From Motacilla alba alba (taxonomy: Eukaryota; Chordata; Aves; Passeriformes; Motacillidae), in assembly GCF_015832195.1 (NCBI RefSeq), contig NC_052046.1, positions 21,630,161 through 21,694,160 on the forward strand: 64,000 nucleotides of DNA, given 5' to 3'. The notes under the pieces are model-generated. The model had not been told where the DNA came from. It saw only the letters and a program-made list of their open reading frames with translations, and did no database searches. A program made the translations under genes and the position numbers. How positions within the stretch are numbered: position 1 is the first letter of the stretch; each line of letters starts with the position of its first letter. This document shows positions 12,365 through 23,537 of the stretch, one piece after another.

Positions 12365-12590
12365 TTATGGTCTTCTGGTTAAGCCCTGGACTGGAAGGCT
12401 GTGGGTTGAAGTCTCCACCACATACAAGTCCTGTGGCCTCAGGAGAGTCATTTACCACCTCTGTTTCCATTTTTCAGCTGAGAGTATTACTTTTATTTTA
12501 CCTCACTGAGTTGCTGGGCATATTCATTAAGCAGATGGCATTACAGCAATGCAAACATTGTTGGAAGATCCTTATGAATATGAATCTCAT
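12365..12590 (+). repeat. MIR-like tRNA-derived SINE (ancient amniote type)
   Basis: The head TTCTGGTTAAGCCCTGGACT resembles the A-box region of MIR-type SINEs. GTGGGTTGAAGTCTCC then resembles a B box (GGTTCGAATCC). Next comes the core pattern CCTGTGGCCTCAGGAGAGTCA with CCTCTGTTTCCATTTTTCA, as in the MIR core that ends in CTCAGTTTCCCCATCTGTA. A degenerate tail reaches about 12,590. Order and spacing are right, which makes this the clearest SINE in the window. Confidence 0.7.
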
Positions 12591-12861
12591 CACAGCTGTT
12601 TTTTCTTCATCTCTTCTCTGTGGTGGGCTGTCTCCAAAATAAAGTGTACTTTTTGTCCTTTTAAGCAGTTCACCCTCTCTGCTTTTCGTCTGGCACTGAA
12701 TTAAAAGGCTGAGCAAGATGTAAATCTCAGCAGGATTTGTCTTCCAAAAAGTTACATTCAAACCAAACAAAGATGCACTGTAATTTTAAGAGGAGTATGT
12801 TTATATTCCAGCTTAGGTGATAGCGAGGGGAATGGCTTTGATTAAACCAAACAACCTTAAA

Positions 12862-12900
12862 CACCACCCCCCGCTCCCCCCCCCCCTCCCCCCAACCCTC
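12862..12900 (-). repeat. C-run with G-quadruplex potential on the minus strand
   Basis: Four C tracts of 6, 11, 6 and 3 bases (12,867-12,872, 12,876-12,886, 12,888-12,893 and 12,896-12,898) are separated by loops of 1-3 bases. The minus strand therefore has four G tracts meeting the usual quadruplex pattern, and the plus strand could form an i-motif. No promoter or gene is visible beside it. Confidence 0.85.
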
Positions 12901-14139
12901 CTAAATTTAATGAGTCATTGCAGATGATGTCTCTTGGTACTTCTGACAGGACTGCAATGACCAGAGGTTTGGGGCAGATCTGCCAAGGCTTTCCCCTACA
13001 TTGAGTTTCTGCAGAAAAATAGCAGGACTTTTAAGCTGAAAATTTAATTTTAGAAATGTTTGTCTTTTAGATAGAGAAAACTCTAAGAGACTGGGTCATG
13101 AAGAACAAGAGAGGGGGAAAAAATGTCAAGATGAAAGGTTTGTATGCAGTTCCATTCCCTGCCTGTGCTGGCTCTGCCAGCCATCTCTGCTACTATTGGT
13201 CCAGTGGTTTTGCTGGTAGGAATTTGGGTGTCTCCCTCCATCACCTGGGGTTCAGCTGGTGTTCCTTATCCCTTGCTGATACCTAGCATTTATATATTTC
13301 TTCGCCCATCTCTGCTCTGCAGGGCCCCATGAGCTGGAGGAGACATCACTTCATTCTCCCTTACAGCTCCCACATATTCATCTGTGGAGAGCGACAGCTC
13401 ATGAGCTCCTGGGAGTGAGCAAAATAAGTTCAACCTCTGTGCAGTGCTCTGACTGCTACCATACCTAAATGTTTTCCATGTTCTTTAGCTCTGTTCACAT
13501 GCAGTCCTTTCCCACAGGCACTGGACTGTCCTCCAGGGCTTCCTTGAATGAAGAAGTTCTGTTCGTTGGCCCCCTCTCTGGTTTTATTCTTTAAATTCCT
13601 GCATGCTATGATTTCAATAGCGAGAGAGCATAAATAAGTCTTGCCAGATCTTCAACTAACCTAAGCAGACAGAGCTCTAGTGACATTGGTGGGCATGGAT
13701 AAGTCACCACATCTGAACACAAGTACCAGAGGCTCCATCCTGCTGACACAGAAGACAATGGCAAACCTCCCACTGACTTCCTATGAAGGAGGATCTGACA
13801 TTTAGGGAAATATCTGGAGATGTTTGCTTATGGGAACTCAAGAGAACTTACAATAACATACATTTCATTCTTTCCTACGTGTGTCCAAATGTGAGGTCAC
13901 TTGTTCAATTACACCCCTATTCTTATTCTGTTGGGTAATGAGGGGAAAACAAAAGAGCATTTGCATTTGCTTATAGCACTGTATTTTTCCCCAAAGCTAA
14001 CACAATGACACTAGGCAGTTTTGCTCTCATGAAATGTACCCAGCTAACAAGAAAAAAACAAAAACCCCATAACTGAATAGTTGTAAATGTTATTGAAAGG
14101 ATTTATAATGGGTTCCAGGGGGTTTTATGGAGTGGCTTT

Positions 14140-14430
14140 AAGAAAGCTTAATTCTTTAAAATTGTTTTTGAGGTGAACATGCAATTAATTATATTTCAAT
14201 AGAGTTTAAAGGCCTCTTGTTATTAGCATTGTTCAGTGAAAAGCTCTTATGTTTTTTCAAATGTACCCTGTAATTCAAATCTTTTCCTGCGATTTCATAT
14301 TGAGAGAGAAATTGTTTTTATATGCTGATTACTATTTCTGTAGATCTCAGGCAGGTAAAAGAACAAGTTATTGGAATAATTTTATTTTGATGACCTATTG
14401 GCTAAAAAGCTTTAAATGACAGTGATTGCA
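14140..14430. other. Candidate conserved non-coding element (unverified)
   Basis: A repeat-free AT-rich block with dense homeodomain-type cores (GCAATTAATTATATTTCAAT near 14,181) and a possible TGACAG-type site (AAATGACAGTGATTG near 14,413). This texture is common in vertebrate developmental enhancers, but conservation could not be tested here. Confidence 0.25.
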
Positions 14431-15399
14431 AAGTGGTGCAATTAGGCTGAGTAAAGACTACAGATTGTCCTTCCAGGTTCTCTGAAAATGGCACAACAAG
14501 TTTGATTGAAGCAGGATGTTGTAACAAATTTGTGTAGTGCGGTAGCTGGAGCCTGCTGGAAAAGGGATGCAGCATAATGAAGAGGGATGCAGCAAAAGGA
14601 GACATTGTGAGCTGTGAAGGAATAGGACACTGGGTATCCTTATTTCTCTATTTACCAAAATGACCAAATCCAGGCTGGGTTTAGCTTTCACTGTCCTCTG
14701 TTTCCAGTGCTGCACTGTCTTGGCTCCATGCCACAATCTGTCCTGACGTGGAATATTTGCTGTGTTGCATAGTATGACATTTAAAAATTGGCCCTTAGCT
14801 TATTAAATTCAGAAGAGCAATATAGTATGGGGAGAAAAAAGAAAGGGAAGCACCTCTAAAAACCCAATGAATTTGTTACTTCTCACCTAAGAGCAGGCTT
14901 GCTTACCTGTAAGCTAAATACCTCTGCTCTTCTTGTCTTAAGCACTTACCAAAGCTGCCATCATGTCTAGTGGAAACAAAAGTTGAACACCTATAATCTC
15001 ACTGTACGAATATAAAAGATTGACTTCTAATTTATTGGCTAGGCTCCCTCCCGGCTAGGACACAGCTGGGTTGTCTCAGTTGTGCCATAAGAAAGTTGCT
15101 GAAGCAAACCTCTAGGCTAAATATATGAATGCTCTGCGTACTTGTCTGGCTTTTGTAAGGAGGATTAGCATGTCCGGTTGAGAAACATTACCCGTTGTTC
15201 AGTCTCTGGCAGCAGTCACAGAGTCAGTCCAGCATTTGCTTGACTCTGCTTCTGATACTCATCTATAAAGAAAATTGGTTGTCATACAATCCTACTGCAG
15301 GAGGTTCCCTTCTGCAAAAAGAGATGGTTGTCCAAAGATGATATCCTGACCTCAAGTATGTTGCAGCTTTGGCTCAGCTGCTCTGCTCAATTTAGCAGA

Positions 15400-15770
15400 G
15401 ACTTTGACCTCGGAGATTTTCCAATGCAATTGCCAAAGCAATTTCAGAATGGAATATTTTGCAAATGTTTGATGACAATTTGAGGATTTTTTATAAGAAC
15501 AGCAACTAACACATTTAATTAATGGCTACTGTTCTTGTTGTATCTTTACTGCTAATTTAACTAGCTCCTTTAGAGAACTTTGTACTTGGAGAATGTGTAT
15601 ATAATTTATTATTGCCCCTGCCCAGAGGCAATCACAGTGTATATCAGATAATGTGCAACACAGTGAGGACACAGTGAACAATGAAAATTTACAATTATGC
15701 AGCTAACCTTTGCGACTGTTGCATCAGTCATAAGGCTTTTGTCAGTTTATACAGTTTGTCGTATTAGCCA
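15400..15770. other. Candidate conserved non-coding element (unverified)
   Basis: A repeat-free block containing CATTTAATTAATGGC near 15,512, AGAGGCAATCACAG near 15,624 and TTGCATCAGTCATAAGG near 15,719, with several retained CpGs. It resembles enhancer-type conserved DNA, but the claim is only textural. Confidence 0.25.
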
Positions 15771-16487
15771 AGAAAGGGAAATGGAGTTGACAAGGCAAGT
15801 TGAAAGAAGCACACCCTGACGTGTGAAACAAAAGCACTTTTAAAATGTAACTTTAATCTTTGAGCTATCATTCATTTGTGGCTAGTTTGCTGCAAGTTTT
15901 AAAATACCTAGGTATCACATCCACCTAATTATATCCAGCTTCAGTTGCATCTTAAGGCCAGAATTTGATATGGGAAAATAAATCACCTTTATTTCTTGAC
16001 TGCACTGGTATATTTTATTTCTGATAGTTTTTTTCTATCCAAACTAATTCAACCATAAACAAGACTGACATATCCTAACCATGTCTTGGGAAAACCAAAG
16101 AGAAATCTGAGGTTCACATCTTTCTCTCAGACTGTTTTTCCCCAGGCTGCTAAAGACCTTTGCATCTTTCAGATATATATTATGATCCTCTGATTTCAGG
16201 AAATATGTCTCAATGTCCTATTAGGGAAGTTTGGGACTGGACAGTCAGCATGATAGTACCATAAGTAGAGGGTATAAAGAAGATAAGGAGCTGATGGGTA
16301 TGTCTGAAACACCAATTTCTGGATAGCCATGAAGCCAACCAATGATTGGTGGCACTTACGCACCAACGATGTGACTGTAGAAAGGGTCATGCAGACATAG
16401 GGCAGCACTTTTCTGGAGCAAATATCTTTGTTCTAGTCCCTGAAGATAAGCAAAAAACAGTACAACACAAGCACAGGGATATCTCTT

Positions 16488-18198
16488 TTCCTTCCTTCCT
16501 TCCTTCCTTCCTTCCTTCCTTCCTTCCTTCCTTCCTTCCTTCCTTCCTTCCTTCCTTCCGACACTTCCGACACTTCCGACACTTCCTTCACTTCCTTCCG
16601 ACACTTCCTTCCGACACTTCCTTCCTTCCTTCCGACACTTCCTTCCTTCCTTCCTTCCGACACTTCCTTCCTTCCTTCACTTCCTTCCGACACTTCCTTC
16701 CTTCCTTCCTTCCTTCCTTCCTTCCTTCCTTCCTTCCTTCCTTCCTTCCTTCCTTCCTTCCTTCCTTCACTTCCTTCCTTCCTTCCTTCCTTCCTTCCGA
16801 CACTTCCTTCCGACACTTCCTTCCGACACTTCCTTCCGACACTTCCTTCCTTCCTTCCGACACTTCCTTCCTTCCTTCCTTCTCTTCCTTCCTTCCTTTC
16901 CTTCCTTCCTTCCTTCCGACACTTCCTTCCTTCCTTCCTTCCTTCCTTCACTTCCTTCCTTCACTTCCTTCCTTCCTTCCTTCCTTCCTTCCTTCCTTCC
17001 TTCCTTCCTTCCTTCCTTCCTTCACTTCCTTCCTTCCTTCCTTCCTTCCTTCACTTCCTTCCTTCCTTCCTTCCTTCCTTCCTTCCTTCCTTCCTTCCTT
17101 CCTTCCGACACTTCCTTCCTTCCTTCCGACACTTCCTTCCGACACTTCCTTCCTTCCTTCCGACACTTCCTTCCTTCCTTCCGACACTTCCTTCCTTCCT
17201 TCCTTCCGACCTTCCTTCCTTCCTTCCGACACTTCCTTCCTTCCTTCCTTCCTTCCGACTTCCTTCCTTCACTTCCTTCCTTCCTTCCTTCCTTCCTTCC
17301 TTCCTTCCTTCCTTCCGACACTTCCTTCCTTCCTTCCTTCACTTCCTTCCGACACTTCCTTCCTTCCTTCCGACACTTCCTTCCGACACTTCCTTCCGAC
17401 ACTTCCTTCCTTCCTTCCTTCCGACACTTCCTTCCGACACTTCCTTCCTACACTTCCTTCCTTCCTTCCTTCCTTCCTTCCGACACTTCCTTCCTTCCTT
17501 CCTTCCTTCCTTCCTTCCTTCCTTCCTTCCTTCCTTCCTTCCTTCCTTCCTTCCTTCCTTCCTTCCTTCCTTCCTTCCTTCTTCCTTCCTTCCTTCCTTC
17601 CTTCCTTCCTTCCTTCCTTCCTTCCTTCCTTCCTTCCTTCCTTCCTTCCTTCCTTCCTTCCTTCCTTCCTTCCTTCCTTCCTTCCTTCCGACACTTCCTT
17701 CCGACACTTCCTTCCGACACTTCCTTCCTTCCTTCCGACACTTCCTTCCTTCCTTCCGACACTTCCTTCCTTCCTTCCTTCCTTCCTTCCTTCCTTCCTT
17801 CCTTCCTTCCTTCCTTCCTTCCTTCCTTCCTTCCTTCCTACACTTCCTTCCTTCCTTCCGACACTTCCTTCCTTCCTTCCTTCCTTCCTTCCGACACTTC
17901 CTTCCTTCCTTCCTTCCTTCCGACACTTCCTTCCGACACTTCCTTCCTTCCTTCCGACACTTCCTTCCGACACTTCCTTCCTTCCTTCCGACACTTCCTT
18001 CCGACACTTCCTTCCGACACTTCCTTCCTTCCTTCCGACACTTCCTTCCGACACTTCCTTCCGACACTTCCTTCCGACACTTCCTTCCTTCCGACACTTC
18101 CTTCCGACACTTCCTTCCTTCCTTCCGACACTTCCTTCCTTCCTTTTTCTCTTTTTCTCTTTCTTTCTCTCTTTCATTCTTTCATCCTTTCTCTCATA
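16488..18198 (+). repeat. Large (TTCC)n pyrimidine array interrupted by GACAC
   Basis: About 1.65 kb of TTCC repeats (16,488-18,143) followed by a degenerate CT-rich tail to about 18,198. The pure tetranucleotide is broken about 49 times (hand count) by a 5-base insert, giving TTCCGACACTTCC. A second variant, TTCAC, is commoner in the left half. Rare variants include TTCCTACAC (two seen), TTCCGACTTCC and TTCCGACCTTCC. GACAC inserts are densest after 17,690, often only two TTCC units apart. The plus strand is almost purely pyrimidine between inserts, so triplex (H-DNA) formation is plausible. Open frames of 617 codons on the plus strand and up to 302 on the minus strand arise because these units rarely or never spell stop codons; they are not genes. 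Array length in an assembly of such sequence may be unreliable. Confidence 0.97.
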
Positions 18199-18227
18199 GC
18201 ATGTCAGAGACTAATGTACAAATTCTC

Positions 18228-18307
18228 ATGCTGATTAATAAAATGCTTACTAATAAAATTTTACTAAATGCTGACCAATAAAATGCTTACTAATGAAATT
18301 TTTTTGT
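18228..18307 (+). repeat. Two-copy tandem repeat, 40-bp period
   Basis: Two head-to-tail copies start with ATGCTGATTAATAAAATGC (18,228) and ATGCTGACCAATAAAATGC (18,268) and differ at a few positions. It lies only 30 bp beyond the pyrimidine array, suggesting local replication instability. Confidence 0.9.
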
Positions 18308-20679
18308 GGATTCTCTGATTTCTATAATTTCTTTTGGCCAGAAGCTTTTATGAATCTTGAGTGCTTCCTTCCCCTTAAAAATAGAACATCACACCATATA
18401 ATTAACAAATCATGCTGAATTTGGTAAAGATATTTGATTGGAGTGCCAGATAAGAAATTTATTGGTTTATGTCCTTGTTCCCAGTGCAAAAGCCCGTTGT
18501 TACCCATATGTAATGAGAGTCCCACTTCTCCTTAAATGTTCTTATTTACCCATTTCCCTCTTGTATCGTCTTAGCATTTGAAAAGTTGTTTTGATTCACT
18601 ACTGAGTACAATGGCCTCTTATTTGCCTACACCTTGATTATAACAGAGTTTTCTGGAGGGCTTAAAGGATCTCTTCTCAGGACATTTATCATTCTTATGC
18701 TCCAGACAACATTTTCACAAATTCCCTTTCATCCTCTTTCTCATTATCTGTGGTTTCTGCAACACTGAGATATCTTGCACAAAATCATCTCTGGTAAAAA
18801 GGCACGATGTATCATGTGGAAGACATTCCCTGTCATCTCATAATTTCATGCTAATACTTCAAAAATTTTTGTTCCTGGAAGCCCATATCCTCCCACAGGA
18901 TGGGTACAATCCCTGGCAGTGTGATGTCAGAGTCCATGGTGCTTTGTCAGTGACTGTTTGCACATGCACACACACACACCTGCTCTGTGTGAGCACACTT
19001 AATAGCACAGATGAAATTCTTCAATGAGCATACTCCTTTTACACTGTTTAATGCAGGGTTCACCACATTAAAACAGCTAGTAGGGTCAGGGTGCCAATCT
19101 CTCAAAGCCTGAAGATCTCTCTGGGACACGCTTTGATCCACAGCACTCAGTAAGGAGAGATCTCTCTTACTGATCTGGTACAAAATGATTTCATGTTCCC
19201 ATACTCTTCTCTTTTGTTATGGCACCCTTCTTTTTCAATTAAATTCAATGGAAGTGTGCACTGCTCTTCCTCCTGATGTCAAGGAGGCTGTTGGAATGCT
19301 GTTCTACATTCTCCCTAGAAGGAAGAGGCTAAATTGGAGGGCTGGCAGCTTCCTTCATGCGGCAGGGCTGCAACATCTCCAGGAGCTTGGTCATGTAGCA
19401 TGGCTTTGGCAGCAATAAACTTTTCTGCTGTTCAGAAGGGCCAGTTATTTCTGATTAAATTTTAAGGGAGAAAACTGAATGCTCCAGAAAGAAAAGCAGC
19501 TCCGAGAGCTGACTCTTTATGTTGCTAAACCTCAGGGCATTGTGTAAAATACTCTGGTTCTCCAAAGAGCTGGACCAGGTTTGAGTTGCTCCTATATCCA
19601 GTAGCAGTCCCCGGGCACAGCAGTTTGAGGAAGAGAAGAATGTAGTGTCCCAATAGCTGCATATCATTCATGCAGGGTATGAAAAGAATTCTCCCAATGA
19701 ACATATTACAAGGCTACTAGACACTTTGTTCCGTTTTTTTATCATCTCTTTCAGCCTGGATCTACTTGTCTCCTCTCCCCTGAAGCCTGTTTTCTCACTG
19801 CTGTAAATAAATGAATATTTGCAATCTGTTTTAGGTTTTTGATTTCTGTTAGCTCGTCTGTGTGTGCAAAAACTGTCCTTTTCAGTGTGGATCTGTTGTG
19901 GTAGTTTAGCATGCTTATTTTGCATGTCAGTCAAAGGTCATTTCCAGGAGATGGTAAAGAGTGCTTACTGGTCAAGGAGATCTTTAGAGCTAAACTCTGT
20001 TAGTAGGATGCTTTATATGCTTGGTTCTATTTATTATGACATCTCAGAGTTGATATATTATAATGTTTGCATGTAAAGTAAAACTGTTTGGTTTAAAAAG
20101 AGAAGAAAAAAGAAAGAGTCTTCACACTTGCAGTATGTTCTGACCTGGCCTTGTGTCCTCTGCTGTGCTCTTCAATCCCAGGCTGTCATTGCCAGTGCTA
20201 TGGTATTTTCCATGGTATGAGGCTGCTCCCCGGCCATTGCTCCACCAGTCTGGGGAAGCAAGGCCCTACACCTGCCAGCCCAACCTCCTTCCCCCAGCAG
20301 AACCCCAACAGGGCTTGCTGCACTCAGGGCAGAACCTGCCCAGGATTGTTCCTTGGTGTCTGAGTTTTATGACCTTCAGCCTGTAATTTGGCATTGTTTT
20401 ATATGTCTCTGACCCTTACCAAGTTTTCAGGCGTGCTATTTGATCATGGGTCTAAGGAACCAATATGTTTGCACTAGTGCCTGTATATGGAGCCACAGGA
20501 GGATTTCCTCTCGTTAGTACAGATCATGCGGGAGGGGCAGCAGGTGCAGCTGACCTGCTGCATCTCAAAAGCAACAGGTAACTTCAGCTGCAGCACTCTG
20601 GCAGATTTCCTTTCTAAAGCCTTAGTTATAACCTCAAAACAACATAGAACCTTTTAAAAATTAAATATTTACCCACTAC
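18308..20679. other. Unique non-coding DNA, no gene seen
   Basis: No exon, RNA gene or large repeat is recognised. A short CA repeat occurs at 18,967-18,979. Open frames are below 90 codons and unrelated to any family I know. Confidence 0.6.
18967..18979 (+). repeat. Short (CA)n microsatellite
   Basis: About six CA units in a row. It is short, so probably of low variability. Confidence 0.9.
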
Positions 20680-20840
20680 TGCATAAAAGCCTATAAGGTG
20701 GTACTATCTTACTGTTGCACAGAACACTCCAGCGCTGCAATGGGAATAAAGGCTCTGTAGCCCCAGGCAGCCTCCTGTCCAAGGCTGTAATGCAGCAGCA
20801 CTGCAAGTGCAATGCAGTGACCACTAGGGATAACTGGAGT
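20680..20840 (-). repeat. Possible MIR-like SINE
   Basis: Read on the minus strand, CCTAGTGGTCACTGCATTG resembles the A-box head TAGTGGTTAGAGC of MIR-type SINEs. The far end, seen on the plus strand as AAGGTGGTACTATC, resembles the reversed core/tail boundary. The B box is degenerate. Confidence 0.4.
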
Positions 20841-21410
20841 TAGGGGCTCTCACAGGACTCACTCACAATGAAATCACATCATTACCTTCATCCATCCTAG
20901 CCCCGGGGGATGAGCATCGAAACAAAGCCAGCCAAGTGGTTTAAAGTCAAGTCCTGTGATTTTTTCCCCTTGAAAGCTACATCTGGCTGAATTGGCAGTG
21001 GAGTTGTATTGCCATGTTTCATGTTAGCTTCAGGTTTATTTTATAGTAATAAACACAGTTAAGTAAGAGAATATCTCAGAAGTGATGGAGATTCTGGGAC
21101 TATCAGGTCAGAACTCATACACAGCCTAGTAAAATAGGTAGATGTAGACTGAACATTATGTTTTATAGGTAGCAGGGTACTAATTAAAATGTATACAAGG
21201 ACAGTTTTAGCATTGTAATAGTGAAACACCCTCACAAACTTAGCAGGTTTCCAAGTATATATTATGGTTAATAGGATTTACATATTTTCATATATTTTCA
21301 TATATCTTTCCTATAAATGACAGGTATTTCCTTTAGGTGTTGTCTTCATGTATTTATTTAGGCTTCAGCAACAGTGATTTAGTTATAAAATAGTCTAAAA
21401 CCTGGGCTGG

Positions 21411-21462
21411 TTTTGTTGTTGGTGGTGGTGTTTTTCCTTTTTTGTTGTTGTTGTTGTGGTTG
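21411..21462 (+). repeat. (TTG)n/(GGT)n simple repeat
   Basis: Imperfect GTT and GGT units with an internal T-rich break; the purest part is (TTG) near 21,442-21,456. Confidence 0.9.
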
Positions 21463-23499
21463 CTTTTTATTTTTTGTTCCTATAAAGAAATGACAGCCCA
21501 ACAGAACTAAAGATTACCAAGAACCAAGGATTCTGTGGTTTGGATAGATGTAAGAACTGAATTTTACTGCAATCTGAGTTTGTCAGATATGTGCTTTTGG
21601 TTTTGGACCTCAGGAAAATGCAGTGAAAGCCACAAAGATTAAATCTTTCTTTTTATATTCTAGGCTCAAAGTATCAAATCTTCATATAATTTCATTTTAG
21701 GCCACATGCTGAACACTTAAGAACTAAAAATTTTAATCAAAACTTGCCACCATGGAGGGGGAAACAATTAGGCTTTAATTTTATATATCTGCCTTTTTGA
21801 TTAAATCTTCAGAAAAGACTGGTGATTTTCAGTTTCAAATGTTCTTCAGTAGTAACTTGAGATATTTTAAAAGACATTTTAATATTTTAAGAGGGTATTG
21901 AATGATTGCCTTCTGAAAGTAATTGTTTTCTGTAGTGGTGAACGCAGTTAATCTCTAGTTCCCCTTTAAAATATCTGGCAATAAAGAGAAAAATAATCTT
22001 TGGCTTGGTTCTGTTTTTCTTATATTATCCATGGGCCAGATCCTGTTTCTTCTAGCTTCTGTGTCAAAATGTCTATGAACTTTTTGGCACCAAACTAAGG
22101 CCTAATTTTGCAAGTTATCTGCAAGAGATCAGCATTATATATAAAAATACAGTGATTATTTAATGTGTTTATTTTTTCTATCCCTGGCTAAATATGCAGC
22201 AATTTTGTTCTTTTGCCATTTTTCCTTCCCCAGCTGGTGTTCTGGAAGTCTAGCTAAGCAGCTTGTAATAATTTTCTTGTATCAGTAATTTATTCCCTTG
22301 CTTTCCTCTCTTCTGACCCCAATGGGTTGCTTACTTTATACTTTCATTTAGAAATATTGCTTTCTGCACAGTAAGACCAATCTACCTGATCTGCATTTCT
22401 GTAGTGACCATATCAGTGTGGATTCAAGAAACCAAACATATTACAATAAAAGCTCAGGCTTATCTTTTCCAGTTCAGCTGCTGACCAAAGACTAGTGAAT
22501 GTTTTTCTGGCCTTTGAAGACACCAGTTAAAATTCTTTTTCCAGGGTCAAGGGGTTACCTCAAAATCTGTATTTCATGGTAGTGCTATTATTTTGGTGAA
22601 AGTTTAGTCCATCTTCCTGGTGAGCGTATTTTAAGTCTATGTGATGTTTTAAGGCAGAAATGCTTGGAATTCATTATGAAGCAAAAAAAAAGTGGCGAAC
22701 AGGAGTCTAAGTTACATTTACAAAACATCTGTCTATGTCCAAGGGCCTTTTTTTCCTCTATGAATCAGCTTGCAGTCTTTATTCTTTGCATTCTCCCAGG
22801 ATCTGAGTGTGATAGTGTGCAATAACACTCTCTTGTGTTCTGTGATACAAGAGAAGTGATTTGCATGGAATCTGGGAAATGTGGTAGACCAGGGAACTAA
22901 GTTTTAAAAAGGAAAAAAAACAACTGAACATCAGACCCTCAGGACAGATTGTCCTCACTACACCAAGAGAGAGATATCAGAGCAGGCAGAACTACAAAAG
23001 GGTTAAATGGTTATGTTGAGGAAGAGCCCAGGTAATGGAGGGAGTCAGGAGGAGCAGGGTGTCTCATTGGGCTGTGGGGCCAGTGTTCTCCTGGGAGCTT
23101 TAAGTTTGTTTAGGAGATGAGCAAGGTGTGGTATCTGGGAAAGATGTGGTTCTCCTTCAGCCATCACAAAGGATAAGTATGGAAATGACTAGATGCCAGT
23201 GTCTCAAAGCATGGATTTAGGGAGCCATTAGCTTTTGCTCTGACTTGCTGGTTATTTTCCAAAGGCACCTGTGAGACCGAGGTGACACTTCAAGCACAGG
23301 GAAATATTTGGCAGTAGCAATCTCTGTTACCACTGTTCCCCTAGACTAAGGATTAAGGCTATTAGTAAGGTATCAACATTTAAATACAGCATCTAACAGT
23401 GCCAGTTCCTGCCTGCTAGCTAGGGATCTTATTCAGGCCTCATTTGTCTGTTATTTGCCCTATGCCCCCTGTAAACGGGGACAGCATAAGCTTTTCAAT

Positions 23500-23537
23500 G
23501 CCCATCTATTCCTGTTTTGCCCATCTATTCCTTTCCT
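23500..23537 (+). repeat. Imperfect 19-bp tandem duplication
   Basis: GCCCATCTATTCCTGTTTT is followed directly by GCCCATCTATTCCTTTCCT. Confidence 0.85.

Larger units (their letters stand above)
12901..16487. other. Unique non-coding DNA, no gene seen
   Basis: No exon or RNA gene is recognised. The interval from about 14.1 to 15.8 kb is AT-rich and repeat-free and holds two segments listed separately as possible conserved non-coding elements. Confidence 0.6.

Noticed and set aside
16559..18130. Regular spacing of GACAC units, superficially array-like as in CRISPR
   Set aside because: Spacers are just TTCC repeats, there is no unique spacer sequence, and the host is a vertebrate.
16346..18199. 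617-codon open frame on the plus strand, and 302-, 252- and 172-codon frames on the minus strand
   Set aside because: They lie in the TTCC/GACAC array. Those units rarely or never contain stop codons, so the frames and their Phe-Leu-Pro-Ser or Lys-Glu-Gly-Arg proteins are compositional artefacts.
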